Counted from the first letter of the stretch, positions 34,683-46,423 are shown. The stretch is 64,000 nt of DNA from Armatimonadetes bacterium DC (GCA_001442985.1 LDYB01000020.1:161698-225697), one strand, 5' to 3'. The notes: a model not told the origin generated them from the sequence alone. A program made the numbers and translations.

Positions 34683-35051
34683 ATGCCTGTCAGTGTGGTT
34701 CAGCAGAATCGGGAGCAGATTGCGAAACTGTGCCAGCAATATCGGGTCGCACGGCTGGAACTGATTGGCTCGGCAGCCTCTGAAGCCGAATTTGACCCTG
34801 AGCAGAGCGATATTGACCTGCTGGTGGAATTTGCAGGGCATGATCACCTCTTTGACCGCTATTTTGACCTCAAGGAGGCGCTCGAACAGCTTTTTCAGCG
34901 CCCTGTTGACCTTTTGATGACGCGGGCAATTCGCAATCCCTACTTTCTACGCGAGATCGCACGCCAGAAGGTGGTGCTTTATGAAGAGCCGCCCAAACAA
35001 CTCCTCAAATACCTTAACGACTCCACCGCCATCACCTCTGGCGAGGGGTAG
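34683..35051 (+). CDS. Minimal nucleotidyltransferase (MNT/MntA type), orphan
   Basis: A 122-aa protein of the MNT fold. LELIGSAASEAEF and QSDIDLLVEF give the G-S and D-x-D catalytic pattern of minimal nucleotidyltransferases, which in HEPN-MNT toxin-antitoxin pairs AMPylate the HEPN toxin. No HEPN gene follows: the C-terminal codons instead overlap the sugar isomerase gene by 73 nt tail to tail. It is either a solitary antitoxin or the remains of a pair. Leaderless promoter. Confidence 0.78.
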   Translation: MPVSVVQQNREQIAKLCQQYRVARLELIGSAASEAEFDPEQSDIDLLVEFAGHDHLFDRYFDLKEALEQLFQRPVDLLMTRAIRNPYFLREIARQKVVLYEEPPKQLLKYLNDSTAITSGEG

Positions 35052-35794
35052 TAGTCAAATGGCTCCAGCGATGCCCAGCCTGTGTAGCCCACCTCACGGA
35101 GCGCTTGCAGGATCGGGGCGAAATCGGTCTCGCCGAAGCCGGGCGCACGCAGGTTGGAATCGTTGAGATGCACATGCTGAATGTAGGGGGCATAGTGGCG
35201 AATGAGCGCAGGCACATCGTCAGTTTCTGCGAGCGCACTTTTCACATCTAACATCGTGCCCACGCAGGGATGGTTCGCCTGTTCCACGAGGGCGACCGCC
35301 TCCGAAAGTCGTTGCACCACATCGGTCTCGGGTAGCGGTTCCAGCAGGATGCGCACGCCTGCCGACTCACACGCTCGCAGGGCGGGCTGGAGCGTTTCCA
35401 GCCACCGCTGCGCCGACTCGGCGGGCGTCAGCGGTGGGATGCTACTCCGCGCTTTGGGCGAGCCAAACACCATCAGGCGCGCGCCCAGCGCCTCGGCAAA
35501 CTGCACCAGCGCCACCAGATAGTCTGCCGTGCGCTGGCGTACCGCAGGGTCCGGATGCGCCACATGGAGACCTTCAGGCGACCAGAGGAGCATATGGAGC
35601 GCCACAATCTCCAGCCCGTGCTGGCGCGCTGTGCGGGCAATCTGCTCGCGGGCGTCGGCGTCCAGCTGCGCCACCGACTCGGCGAAGGTGAAGGGAGCAA
35701 TCTCCACGCCCTCATAGCCCGCCTGACGCATCAGCGCGCACGCCTCGTCCCAGCGCAGGTGGCGCAACACCTCGTTGCAGAGCGCAAAACGCAT
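34979..35794 (-). CDS. Sugar phosphate isomerase/epimerase (AP endonuclease 2 / xylose isomerase-like TIM barrel)
   Basis: A 271-aa TIM-barrel protein. Features include GYEGVEIAPF near residue 28, a first Glu-containing strand ILLEPLPETD near 152 and MLDVKSAL near 184. HVHLNDSN with metal-binding His/Asp is near 210, and ASLEPFDYYP near 243. The acidic and His residues fit the divalent-metal site of the family. Substrate unknown. It is divergent from GH10 xylanase and may join it in plant-polysaccharide use. It is convergent with the MNT gene with a 73-nt overlap. Confidence 0.85.
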   Translation of the reverse strand: MRFALCNEVLRHLRWDEACALMRQAGYEGVEIAPFTFAESVAQLDADAREQIARTARQHGLEIVALHMLLWSPEGLHVAHPDPAVRQRTADYLVALVQFAEALGARLMVFGSPKARSSIPPLTPAESAQRWLETLQPALRACESAGVRILLEPLPETDVVQRLSEAVALVEQANHPCVGTMLDVKSALAETDDVPALIRHYAPYIQHVHLNDSNLRAPGFGETDFAPILQALREVGYTGWASLEPFDYYPSPEVMAVESLRYLRSCLGGSS

Positions 35795-35869
35795 ACCTTT
35801 CCGTTCGCTCTCGGCGTGCGGCTTCCTACCCCGCGGCAGGAAGCGCCCTGCTGTCGGCGAAGCTCCCCC

Positions 35870-38412
<2,543 letters not shown>

Positions 38413-39042
38413 TTACTGCAGTCCGAGCGCCTGGAGCAAGCGCGCGAACACTTCTTCGGGTGTGGCGTCGGCGTCCACGCGGCGCAAGAGGTTTTTGGAT
38501 TCGTAGTAGGCAATCAGGGGCGCCGTTTGCTCTTCGTAGACTTTGAGGCGGTTGCGGATGGTTTCAGGGTTATCGTCCTCGCGCACCACGAGCGGCGTGC
38601 CACATCGTTCGCAACGGTCGCCTGCTTTGCTCGGGTTGGCGATTTGATGATAGACCGCGCCGCAGTTAGGGCAGATGCGTCGTCCTCCCAGTCGCGCAAT
38701 CAGCGCCTCCGTGTCAAGGGCGAAGTAGACCACGGCGTCCAGAGGTTGGGAGAGCATCTGCTCCAGCATTTCCGCCTGCGCAAGGTTGCGGGGGTAGCCG
38801 TCCAGAATGAAATCGCTCAGCCCCTGCAGGCGCTCCGCCACTATTTGATTGACCAGGGCATCGGGCACAAGCTCCCCACGCTCGATATACTGTTTTGCCT
38901 GCTGCCCCAGAGGGGTGTTGTTCGCTATTGCCGCCCGCAGCAGGTCGCCTGTCGCAATCACGGTCCAGCCGTATGCCTGCTCTAACTTTTTTGCCTGGGT
39001 GCCTTTCCCCACGCCGGGCGCACCTAAGAAGACCAGCCGCAT
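38413..39042 (-). CDS. adk: Adenylate kinase
   Basis: Equilibrates AMP, ADP and ATP. The 209-aa protein has the P-loop GAPGVGKGT at 7-15, the AMP-binding region (TGDLLRAAI) and LDGYPRN. It is the long-lid type with a zinc site formed by CPNC (near 130) and CERC (near 148). It is the last gene of the ribosomal cluster, 22 nt after secY, in the conserved secY-adk order. Confidence 0.96.
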   Translation of the reverse strand: MRLVFLGAPGVGKGTQAKKLEQAYGWTVIATGDLLRAAIANNTPLGQQAKQYIERGELVPDALVNQIVAERLQGLSDFILDGYPRNLAQAEMLEQMLSQPLDAVVYFALDTEALIARLGGRRICPNCGAVYHQIANPSKAGDRCERCGTPLVVREDDNPETIRNRLKVYEEQTAPLIAYYESKNLLRRVDADATPEEVFARLLQALGLQ

Positions 39043-39064
39043 CGCTGTCTCTCCGTTCCGCTTG

Positions 39065-40366
39065 CTACTTCAGGAAGTCCTCATACTGGCGCATCGCCAT
39101 CTGTGCCTGCAGCTGGCGCGAGAAGTCTATCGCCACGCCGACCAGAATCAGCAGCGAAGTGCCGCCCACGATTCCCAGCGTCTGGATGCCCGTGAGGTCA
39201 GGCACCCAGTATTGCAGGAGCGCAATAAAGGCGAGGAAGCCTGCCCCCACCACCGTAAGGCGCGACAGCACATCGTTGAGGTAGTCCGCTGTCGGCTTGC
39301 CGGGGCGCACGCCCGGGATGAACGCTCCCTGACGCTTGAGGTTCTCGGCAATCTCCTCGGTATTGAAGACCACTGCCACATAGAAGTAGGTGAAGCCGAA
39401 AATTAGCAGGGCGTAGAGCGCCGAGCCGAGAATGCTTCCCCCTGGCATCAGGAAGTTTACAGCAGCCTCCACATGTCCCCAGAAGCCGGGGTTCTGGCGG
39501 TCGTAGGGGATCATCTGCAGCAGCGTAACCGGCAGCAGCTGGAGCGACACGGCGAAGATAATCGGGATGACGCCCGCCGCGTTCAGAGGAATGGGCAGGT
39601 AGGAGGTGGCGCCCATCGTCTGGCGTCGCCCCACGATGCGGCGCATGTGCTGGATCGGTATCCGTCGCTGGGACATGGTAACGAAAATCACGCCCCACAC
39701 TGTGAACAGGAAGATGGCGAGCAGCAACAGCACCTGATAGAGGCGCACCGTGCCTTCCTGCACCAGTAAATAGGTCTGCTGAATCTGGTAGGGCATGCTG
39801 GCGACGATGCTGGCGAAAATCATCAGCGAGATGCCGTTGCCCAGCCCTTTCTCGGTGATCTGTTCACCGAGCCAGAGCAGGAACATCGCGCCCGCCACCC
39901 ACGCCACAATCACCTGGAATGCCTGAATCCCGCTCACATCCAATGCGCCCGCACTGCGGAAGGTCGCCATAAAACCGATTGCCTGCACAATCGCGATTGC
40001 GATTGTGAGCAAGCGGGTGCGCTGTTGCATCATGCGGCGCCCTGCCTCTTCCCGCATGGCTTCCCGCAGGCGCGGGTCGGCATACGAGAAAATCTGCATA
40101 ATGATGGACGCCGTGATGTAGGGGTTCAGCCCCAGCGCCAGAATGGTGAGCTTGCGCAGGGCGCCCCCTGTGAGCATGTTGATAAAGCCCCACAACTGCT
40201 GGTCCTGAAAAATCTTGTCCATCTGTTCGCGGTCTACGCCTGGCACGGGGATGTGCAGTCCAATCGCGTAGACTGTGAACATGGCAAACACGAACAGGAT
40301 TCGTGCCCGCAGTTCGGGGATTTTCAGGGCGCCCTGTAAAGCACTCACAAAGTTGGTGGCGAGCAT
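39065..40366 (-). CDS. secY: Protein translocase subunit SecY
   Basis: Channel-forming subunit of the Sec translocon in the inner membrane. The 433-aa protein has ten hydrophobic segments. Family signatures include GLHIPVPGVD near the N-terminus, LNPYITASIIMQ near the second helix, and GVRPGKPTADYL with the cytoplasmic loop before the last helices. It is preceded by rplO (12 nt) and followed by adk. A good RBS (GGAGAGGG) precedes the ATG. Confidence 0.97.
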   Translation of the reverse strand: MLATNFVSALQGALKIPELRARILFVFAMFTVYAIGLHIPVPGVDREQMDKIFQDQQLWGFINMLTGGALRKLTILALGLNPYITASIIMQIFSYADPRLREAMREEAGRRMMQQRTRLLTIAIAIVQAIGFMATFRSAGALDVSGIQAFQVIVAWVAGAMFLLWLGEQITEKGLGNGISLMIFASIVASMPYQIQQTYLLVQEGTVRLYQVLLLLAIFLFTVWGVIFVTMSQRRIPIQHMRRIVGRRQTMGATSYLPIPLNAAGVIPIIFAVSLQLLPVTLLQMIPYDRQNPGFWGHVEAAVNFLMPGGSILGSALYALLIFGFTYFYVAVVFNTEEIAENLKRQGAFIPGVRPGKPTADYLNDVLSRLTVVGAGFLAFIALLQYWVPDLTGIQTLGIVGGTSLLILVGVAIDFSRQLQAQMAMRQYEDFLK

Positions 40367-40378
40367 GGGTTCCCTCTC

Positions 40379-40831
40379 CTATGCGTTTTCGATGAGGACA
40401 ACCGTGCCGCCTGCCGCCTCGATTTTGGCGCGGGCGCTCTCGCTAATCGCGTGGGCATGCACCGTCAGCGGGAAGGTGATTTCCCCTTCGCCCAGAATTT
40501 TGACCCCATCTTTGAGTTTGCGCACGATACGCCGCTCCTTGAGGATTTCGGGGGTCACGGTGTCGTTGGGCTGGAAGCGTTGCGCCAGCGTGCCGACATT
40601 CACAATCGCATACTCCACGCGGTTCACATTCTTAAAGCCGACCCGCACCGGCAGTCGGCGATGGATGGGGGTCTGACCGCCCTCAAAGCGTGGGGGAATG
40701 GTGTCGCGTGCCTTTTGCCCTTTGGTGCCGCGCGTGGCGGTCTTACCGTGCCCGGAGCCGATTCCGCGCCCCACGCGCTTGCGACGCTTCTTACTGCCCG
40801 GTTGCGGTTTGAGTGTATGCAATTCAATCAT
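40379..40831 (-). CDS. rplO: 50S ribosomal protein L15
   Basis: Late-assembly large-subunit protein. The 150-aa chain has the Arg/Lys/Gly-rich N-terminus ([21 protein letters not shown]) and the C-terminal KVLGEGEIT-like block ([14 protein letters not shown]). Start overlaps the rpmD stop. GGAGGTGG lies upstream. Confidence 0.96.
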   Translation of the reverse strand: MIELHTLKPQPGSKKRRKRVGRGIGSGHGKTATRGTKGQKARDTIPPRFEGGQTPIHRRLPVRVGFKNVNRVEYAIVNVGTLAQRFQPNDTVTPEILKERRIVRKLKDGVKILGEGEITFPLTVHAHAISESARAKIEAAGGTVVLIENA

Positions 40832-41025
40832 GACGATGCCACCTCCTCGATGACTTCTACCTGCACCAGGTGCGGGATCCGCTGGAGCATGCCGCGAATG
40901 CTGGGGTTATCCTCATGGATAACGGTTTGATGGAGCTTGCGCAGTCCCAGCGCTCGCACTGTGCGCTTCTGGGTTTCGTTATAACCTATCGGGCTTCGTT
41001 TCAGGGTAATCCTGAGTTTGGGCAT
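40828..41025 (-). CDS. rpmD: 50S ribosomal protein L30
   Basis: A 65-aa protein starting [15 protein letters not shown] with [20 protein letters not shown], the bacterial L30 pattern. I chose the ATG at 41025, with GGAGGTG 6 nt upstream; the open frame reaches further into rpsE. It lies between rpsE and rplO as in the classic spc operon. Confidence 0.95.
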   Translation of the reverse strand: MPKLRITLKRSPIGYNETQKRTVRALGLRKLHQTVIHEDNPSIRGMLQRIPHLVQVEVIEEVASS

Positions 41026-41027
41026 GA

Positions 41028-41582
41028 TTACACCTCCGCGGTTTCTTTGAACTTGCGTACATACCATGGGGTGAGCGTTTTGAGCGAGACGCCGCGCAGC
41101 TGGGCAATCTCTTCGGGCGTGCGCAGCTGGCGGAACGCTTCCATGGTCGCCCATGCGGCGTTGATGGGGTTGCGCGAGCCGATCAGTTTTGCCAGCACAT
41201 CGGTCACGCCTGCCGCTTCGAGGAGCGCCCGCACGGAGCTGCCTGCCACAACACCCGTCCCGGGCGAAGCGGGCTTCAGCACCAGGCGGGTCGCGCCGAA
41301 CTCCACCTCTACCTCGTGGGGGATCGTCGTGCCGACGCGGGGCACATACACGAGGTTCTTGCGGGCGGCTTCAATCGCTTTGCGGATGGCATCGGGCACC
41401 TGGCGTGCCTTCCCCAGCCCCACGCCGACATGCCCGTTCGTGTCGCCAACCACGACCATCACCTGGAAGCTCATCGTGCGCCCGCCCTTGTGGGTCTTGG
41501 AGACGCGGTTGGTGTAAATCACCCGCTCCACATGGAGGTTGAGCATATCGGGATTAATCACCGCTTTGGATTTTCTTCTCAT
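41028..41582 (-). CDS. rpsE: 30S ribosomal protein S5
   Basis: A 184-aa small-subunit protein involved in decoding accuracy. It has the N-terminal double-stranded-RNA-binding domain ([35 protein letters not shown]) and the C-terminal domain ([19 protein letters not shown] and [14 protein letters not shown]). It ends 2 nt before the rpmD start. Confidence 0.96.
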   Translation of the reverse strand: MRRKSKAVINPDMLNLHVERVIYTNRVSKTHKGGRTMSFQVMVVVGDTNGHVGVGLGKARQVPDAIRKAIEAARKNLVYVPRVGTTIPHEVEVEFGATRLVLKPASPGTGVVAGSSVRALLEAAGVTDVLAKLIGSRNPINAAWATMEAFRQLRTPEEIAQLRGVSLKTLTPWYVRKFKETAEV

Positions 41583-41591
41583 TTTTGCCTC

Positions 41592-41954
41592 CTAAAATTC
41601 CAGTCCCGCTTCGCGTGCGGCGTCGGCTAATGCCGCCACGCGCCCGTGATAGAGGAACCCACCGCGGTCAAACACGACCTTTTTGATTCCCTTCTCCAGG
41701 GCGCGCTGGGCAATCAGGCGTCCGACAGCGCGCGCCGCTTCGATATTGCCTGTGCTTTGTAGTTGCTCTCGCAGAACCGGCTCCACCGTAGACGCCGACA
41801 CAAGGGTATGCCCTGCGATATCATCAATAATCTGGGCATGCATATGTTTCAGGCTTTTGTAGACGCACAGGCGCGGGCGCTCTGGCGTGCCCATAATCTT
41901 GCGCCGAATGCGCCGATGCCGGATGATTCGCTTCTCGCGTGCCGTTCGTTTCAT
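41592..41954 (-). CDS. rplR: 50S ribosomal protein L18
   Basis: A 120-aa protein that bridges 5S rRNA. Features are the basic N-terminus ([12 protein letters not shown]), [19 protein letters not shown], and the C-terminal [21 protein letters not shown]. Follows rplF in spc order. Confidence 0.96.
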   Translation of the reverse strand: MKRTAREKRIIRHRRIRRKIMGTPERPRLCVYKSLKHMHAQIIDDIAGHTLVSASTVEPVLREQLQSTGNIEAARAVGRLIAQRALEKGIKKVVFDRGGFLYHGRVAALADAAREAGLEF

Positions 41955-41968
41955 CGTGAGTTCACCTC

Positions 41969-42532
41969 TTACTTCTTCTTACCGACCTGCTGCTTGCCCG
42001 GTTTGAGCCGTACCTGCTCTCCGCGATAGCGCAGCCCTTTGCCCTTGTAGGGGTCGGGTGGGCGCACCGCGCGGATATCCGCTGCCTGCTGACCTACACG
42101 CTGTTTGTCAATCCCGCGCACCACGATCAGGGTGGTACGGGTCTGAGGGTCCTGCTCGACGGCAAGCGTAATGCCTTCATACGGTGTGATGCGCACAGGA
42201 TGGGAATAGCCGACCTGAAGCACCAGGTCTTTCCCTTCCATCTGCGCACGATAACCGACGCCAATCAGTTCCAGCGTTTTTTCAAAGCCCTCCGAGACAC
42301 CCTGCACCATGTTGGCAATCAGGGTGCGCTGGAGTCCGTGCTGCGAGCGTGCAAAACGGTCGTCGCTGGTGCGCTGTACCAGCAGATGTCCATTCTCTTG
42401 CACCAGTTTGACATTCTCTGGCAGGGTGTGCGTGAGCTCGCCCTTAGGACCTTTGACACGCACAAGATTGCCTTCGATTTTCACTTCCACCCCTTTAGGC
42501 AGGGGGATTGGCTTTTTTCCTATCCGCGACAT
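41969..42532 (-). CDS. rplF: 50S ribosomal protein L6
   Basis: A 187-aa protein near the GTPase-associated region. Starts [15 protein letters not shown], and has the L6 signature [20 protein letters not shown] near the C-terminus. Complete. Confidence 0.97.
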   Translation of the reverse strand: MSRIGKKPIPLPKGVEVKIEGNLVRVKGPKGELTHTLPENVKLVQENGHLLVQRTSDDRFARSQHGLQRTLIANMVQGVSEGFEKTLELIGVGYRAQMEGKDLVLQVGYSHPVRITPYEGITLAVEQDPQTRTTLIVVRGIDKQRVGQQAADIRAVRPPDPYKGKGLRYRGEQVRLKPGKQQVGKKK

Positions 42533-42545
42533 CGTTTCTCCCTCC

Positions 42546-42941
42546 TTACCAGACGACGCAGATGACCTCGCCGCCGATGCGTCGCATGCGGCACTCGCGG
42601 TCGGGCATCAGCCCCTGCGAGGTGGAAACGATGGCGGTGCCCAGTCCGCGCTTGATATGGCGGAGCTGCGCGACCCCCGCGTACACGCGCCGTCCGGGTT
42701 TGCTAATACGCTCGATGTGATGAATGGCAGGCTCCCCATCGGGACCGTAGCGCAGGGTGATGGTCAGCTCGGTGCGCGGTCCGTTCTGGGTGACCTGATA
42801 GTCTTTGATAAAACCTTCTTTTTTCAGGATTTCGGCGATTTGTGTTTTCAAGCGGGAGCCGGGCATGCTCACCTGCGGATGCCCCGCTCGTACCGCGTTG
42901 CGGATTCGGGTCAACATATCACTAATCGGGTCGGTCATCAT
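42546..42941 (-). CDS. rpsH: 30S ribosomal protein S8
   Basis: A 131-aa rRNA-binding protein that in many bacteria also represses the spc operon. N-terminal [13 protein letters not shown] and C-terminal [28 protein letters not shown] precedes the ATG. Confidence 0.97.
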   Translation of the reverse strand: MMTDPISDMLTRIRNAVRAGHPQVSMPGSRLKTQIAEILKKEGFIKDYQVTQNGPRTELTITLRYGPDGEPAIHHIERISKPGRRVYAGVAQLRHIKRGLGTAIVSTSQGLMPDRECRMRRIGGEVICVVW

Positions 42942-42956
42942 AATGCGTATCCCTCC

Positions 42957-43142
42957 TTACCAGCTGGCTTTGCGCACTCCTGGCAGAACGCCTTTGTGCG
43001 CCTGCTCGCGGAGGCAGATTCGGCAGATGCCAAAGTATCGGAAGTAGCCGTGGCGACGCCCACAGATGCTACACCGATTCACTTTGCGCACCTTGAACTT
43101 CGGCTTCTTTTTCGCTTTCTCGATCCATGCAGTCGTTGGCAT
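42957..43142 (-). CDS. rpsN: 30S ribosomal protein S14, zinc-binding (type Z)
   Basis: A 61-aa S14 of the short zinc type, with [20 protein letters not shown] giving the Cys4 site. GAGGTG precedes the ATG. It begins 43 nt after the EF-G2 stop, behind a hairpin holding a GGG-TATACT -10. It may therefore be transcribed separately from the genes upstream. Confidence 0.97.
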   Translation of the reverse strand: MPTTAWIEKAKKKPKFKVRKVNRCSICGRRHGYFRYFGICRICLREQAHKGVLPGVRKASW

Positions 43143-43155
43143 ATCGGTTTCACCT

Positions 43156-43191
43156 CACTGCGACGCATAAGTATACCCTATCGCGTCAGTG
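43156..43191 (-). promoter_or_regulatory. Hairpin with embedded -10 between EF-G2 gene and rpsN
   Basis: CACTGCGACGCATA (43156-43169) pairs imperfectly with TATCGCGTCAGTG (43179-43191). The loop on the minus strand reads GGG-TATACT (-10 at 43170-43175). The stem overlaps the EF-G2 stop codon, and there is no U run. It is a candidate internal promoter, or a regulatory hairpin. Confidence 0.5.
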
Positions 43192-45276
43192 TTCCTGTGC
43201 CTCCTTCTCCTTGCGTGCTTTTTCGATAAGAGTCTGAGCGATGTTGAAGGGCACTTCCTCGTAATGGGAGAAGCGGGTTCGGAACCGCCCGCGTCCGCGT
43301 GTGATAGAGCGCAGTTCGAGCGCATAGCGGAGCATTTCGCTCATGGGCACATGGGCGCGCACGCGCTGGCGCCCGCCACCCAGCGGTTCGATACCCGCGA
43401 TACGCCCGCGCCGTCCGTTCAGGTCGCCCATCACATCGCCCGTATAGGCTTCGGGCACATCCACCTCCACCTCCAGAATCGGCTCCAGAATGATGGGGTT
43501 CGCACGCTGGGCGGCTTCCTGAAAGGCGAGGCTACCCGCGATACGGAACGCCTGATCCGAGGAGTCCACCTCGTGATAAGAGCCATCCACCACAATCACC
43601 CGGAAGTCGGTGACGGGGTAGCCTGCCAGCACGCCCTTTTCCGCACTCTCACGGATTCCTTTCTCGATGGCGGGGATGTAGTTCTTGGGGATGGCGCCGC
43701 CGACAATCTGCTCGCCGAATTCAATCCCTGCGCCGCGCGGCAGCGGCTCCATGTTGATAAAGCAGTGCCCGTACTGACCACGCCCACCCGTCTGACGCTT
43801 GAATTTGCCTTCCACGCGCTGAACAGGCTTCGTGATGGTCTCCCGATAGGGGATGCGCACTTCTTCCACCGTCACTTCGGTGTTGAATTTGCGCTTGAGT
43901 TTTTCAATAATGCTTTCCAGATGGAGGTCGCCCATGCCCGAAAGCAGGGTCTGCCCCGTTTCGGGGTCGCGTCGGTAGTGGAAGGTGGGGTCTTCCTCGT
44001 GCAGTCGGGCAAGCGCGGGTCCCAATCGGTCTTCATCGGCTTTGGTTTTGGCGACGACAGCGACGGTATAAATCGGCTCTGGCAGTTCCATCGGGGGCAG
44101 GATGCGGGGTGAGGCTTTATCGCAGAGGGTGTGCCCCGTGCTGGTCTCCTGGAGTTTCGCGACGACACCGATGTCGCCTGCCCGCACTTCCGAGGTGGCA
44201 ATCTGGTTCTTGCCGCGCAGGTAAAAGAGTTGCCCTATTCGCTCCTCGCGCTCTTTGTTGGCGTTATAGACGGTGGAGTCGGCTTTGATCGTGCCCGAAT
44301 AGACGCGGAAGAAGGTCAATCGTCCGACGAAGGGGTCTGCGGTGGTCTTGAACACGAACGCGGTGAGGGGGGCGTTGGGGTCGGGTTCCACGACGATTTC
44401 GCTCTCGTTGCGCGGGTCGCGTGCGACGGGTTTGGGGGCTTCAACAGGGCTGGGGGCGAGTTCAATAATCGCCTGAAGCAGGGGCGCCAGCCCAATCCCC
44501 AGCGCTGCGGAGCCACACAACACGGGCACAATCCGCCCCGAACGCAGTCCTTCGTGGAAACCGTGAACCAGCTCGTCGTCGGTGAGGGGGGTGCCTTCCA
44601 GATATTTTTCCAGCAGGGCGTCGTCCGACTCGGCAGCGGCTTCCATCAGCATCTCGCGTGCTTCAGCCACCTTGCTTTCCAGTTCGGGGGGCACTTCGGA
44701 GGCGGTGATGTCGCGGTCTTTGCCGCGATAGGCTTTCTGGTGGAGCACATCCACCACGCCCGAAAACTGGGTTTGCGAGCCGATAGGAATCTGCAACGGC
44801 ACGACGCGATTGCCGTAGGTCGCGCGGAGGGTGTTGAGCAGTCCCTCATAGTCTGCGCCGTCGCGTTCCATCTTGTTCACGAAAATCAGGCGTGGCAGTT
44901 TGCGCTCTTCGCACAGTTCCCAGGCGTTTTCGAAGCCCACTTCGAGGTCTGCCTGCGCAGGCGCGACCAGCACCACGGCGTCCACCACGCGCAGCGCGCA
45001 ATAGAGCTCGCCAATAAAATCGGGGTAGCCCGGCACATCGAGCAGATTGATTTTATGGTCTTGCCACTCGATGGGCAGTAGCGAGGTACTCAGGCTGATT
45101 TTGCGTTTGATTTCATCGGGGTCGTAGTCGGAAACGGTGGTGCCCGCTTCCACGCTGCCGATGCGATCGATGTGTCCCGCCAGATAGAGCAAATGCTCGG
45201 CTAAGGTGGTTTTACCAGCCCCGCCGTGTCCCGCTAATGCCACATTCCGAATCTGCTCGATAGCGTACTGTTTCAC
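43186..45276 (-). CDS. fusA: Elongation factor G, EF-G2-like translational GTPase
   Basis: A 696-aa translational GTPase with all five EF-G domains. It belongs to the EF-G2-like branch. The P-loop is GHGGAGKTT instead of AHIDAGKTT. The switch region lacks RGITI (KRKISLSTSL instead). The C-terminal half has KRQTGGRGQYGHC and GSYHEVDSSDQAFRIAGSLAF, as in Thermus EF-G2. The G4 motif reads NKME where canonical EF-G has NKMD. The start is GTG at 45276 behind GAGGAGG. It sits between rplE and rpsN, an unusual place. A canonical fusA is presumably elsewhere. Confidence 0.92.
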   Translation of the reverse strand: MKQYAIEQIRNVALAGHGGAGKTTLAEHLLYLAGHIDRIGSVEAGTTVSDYDPDEIKRKISLSTSLLPIEWQDHKINLLDVPGYPDFIGELYCALRVVDAVVLVAPAQADLEVGFENAWELCEERKLPRLIFVNKMERDGADYEGLLNTLRATYGNRVVPLQIPIGSQTQFSGVVDVLHQKAYRGKDRDITASEVPPELESKVAEAREMLMEAAAESDDALLEKYLEGTPLTDDELVHGFHEGLRSGRIVPVLCGSAALGIGLAPLLQAIIELAPSPVEAPKPVARDPRNESEIVVEPDPNAPLTAFVFKTTADPFVGRLTFFRVYSGTIKADSTVYNANKEREERIGQLFYLRGKNQIATSEVRAGDIGVVAKLQETSTGHTLCDKASPRILPPMELPEPIYTVAVVAKTKADEDRLGPALARLHEEDPTFHYRRDPETGQTLLSGMGDLHLESIIEKLKRKFNTEVTVEEVRIPYRETITKPVQRVEGKFKRQTGGRGQYGHCFINMEPLPRGAGIEFGEQIVGGAIPKNYIPAIEKGIRESAEKGVLAGYPVTDFRVIVVDGSYHEVDSSDQAFRIAGSLAFQEAAQRANPIILEPILEVEVDVPEAYTGDVMGDLNGRRGRIAGIEPLGGGRQRVRAHVPMSEMLRYALELRSITRGRGRFRTRFSHYEEVPFNIAQTLIEKARKEKEAQEH

Positions 45277-45303
45277 GATAGCGCCTCCTCATTGCTTAGT
45301 TTA

Positions 45304-45378
45304 GGGCGACGACGCCCGAATCGGTTGTGCGCGGCTTCGGTTGCCGCGCATTGCTGGCGCAAGCGCGTGCTTGCGCCA
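45304..45378 (-). promoter_or_regulatory. Three stacked hairpins between rplE and EF-G2 gene
   Basis: The 132-nt gap 45277-45408 has no gene but three perfect or near-perfect stems: TGGCGCAAGC/GCTTGCGCCA (45355-45378), GCGCGGC/GCCGCGC (45329-45349) and GGGCG/CGCCC (45304-45317). No U tract follows. They may slow or attenuate transcription into the GTPase gene, or act as an RNA processing site. Confidence 0.5.
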
Positions 45379-45408
45379 AACCGTGTGCGCGTCTGCCCTG
45401 ACAGAGGC

Positions 45409-46062
45409 TCAGCTACTGCGGAAGGGCAAGCCCATCGCTTTGAGCAGGGCAAACGCTTCCTCGTCGGTTTCCGCTGTGGTGCAGATCGTGATGTCCATCC
45501 CCCGCAGGCGATCTACCTGGTCATAGACAATCTCGGGGAACAGAATCTGCTCACGCAGTCCCAGCGAGTAGTTGCCGCGCCCATCAAAAGAGCGCGGCGA
45601 GATGCCGCTGAAGTCGCGAATGCGGGGTAGCACCACATTAATCAGTTTTTCCAGAAACACATACATGCGGTCGCCCCGCAGGGTGACCTTGCAGCCGATT
45701 CGGTGCCCCTTGCGGATTCGGAAGTTTGAGATAGCGCGTTTGGCGGTGGTTACGACGGGCTTCTGCCCGGAGATGAGCGCCAGGTCGCGCACCGCGTTTT
45801 CCAGGGTTTTCGGCTCCTGCTCGCCCTTGCCGACCCCCATATTAATCACAATCTTCTCGATGCGGGGCACCTGCATCGGGTTCTTGTAGTTAAACTGCTG
45901 CTGGAGCTGCGGGCGCACGACCTGTTCGTAGTGGATTTTCAGTCGGGGCGTGATTTTTGCCGGTGCGCCCTCGCCCGTTTCGAACAGTTTTTCGGTTTTC
46001 TGTTCTTTACTTGCCTTTTTGCTCTGAGCCTGAGGTTGAGGTGCTTTATTTTGCTTTGCCAT
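45409..46062 (-). CDS. rplE: 50S ribosomal protein L5 with N-terminal extension
   Basis: A 217-aa protein of the central protuberance that binds 5S rRNA. The core begins near residue 41 ([11 protein letters not shown]) and has [32 protein letters not shown] and [12 protein letters not shown]. The first 38 or so residues are a Gln/Lys/Ala-rich extension absent from typical 180-aa L5. The ATG at 46062 has an upstream GTGAGGG. Followed by a 132-nt hairpin-rich gap rather than rpsN. Confidence 0.95.
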   Translation of the reverse strand: MAKQNKAPQPQAQSKKASKEQKTEKLFETGEGAPAKITPRLKIHYEQVVRPQLQQQFNYKNPMQVPRIEKIVINMGVGKGEQEPKTLENAVRDLALISGQKPVVTTAKRAISNFRIRKGHRIGCKVTLRGDRMYVFLEKLINVVLPRIRDFSGISPRSFDGRGNYSLGLREQILFPEIVYDQVDRLRGMDITICTTAETDEEAFALLKAMGLPFRSS

Positions 46063-46072
46063 ACGCGATCCC

Positions 46073-46423
46073 TCACTTCGTTGCGTCAATCATTTCGTTA
46101 CAGCGCTTGCATACGCGGAACAGCCGTCCCTCTTCGCCGCGCACGCGGGCGACTCGCGTGGGCTTGTCGCAGTGCGGGCAGACCAGCATCACTTTGCTGG
46201 CGAACAGGGGCGCCGGAATCTGGATTTTGGTTCCCTTTTGCCCGGCGAGGCGCGGTTTCTGGTGCTTCCATGCGAGGTTGATACCCTCCACGACCACGCG
46301 GTTCTCGCGGGGCATCACGCGAATGACTCGCCCGCGCTTGCCGCGGTCTTTGCCCGAAAGCACCATCACGGTATCGCCCGTGCGGATTTTCATGCGAAGC
46401 GGTTTTTCGAGTTTCTTTCTCAT
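46073..46423 (-). CDS. rplX: 50S ribosomal protein L24
   Basis: A 116-aa assembly-initiator protein. The KOW motif lies near the N-terminus ([22 protein letters not shown]). It ends with CPHC and CKRC pairs, a zinc-ribbon-like pattern seen in many L24 proteins. GGAGG precedes the ATG. Confidence 0.96.
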   Translation of the reverse strand: MRKKLEKPLRMKIRTGDTVMVLSGKDRGKRGRVIRVMPRENRVVVEGINLAWKHQKPRLAGQKGTKIQIPAPLFASKVMLVCPHCDKPTRVARVRGEEGRLFRVCKRCNEMIDATK

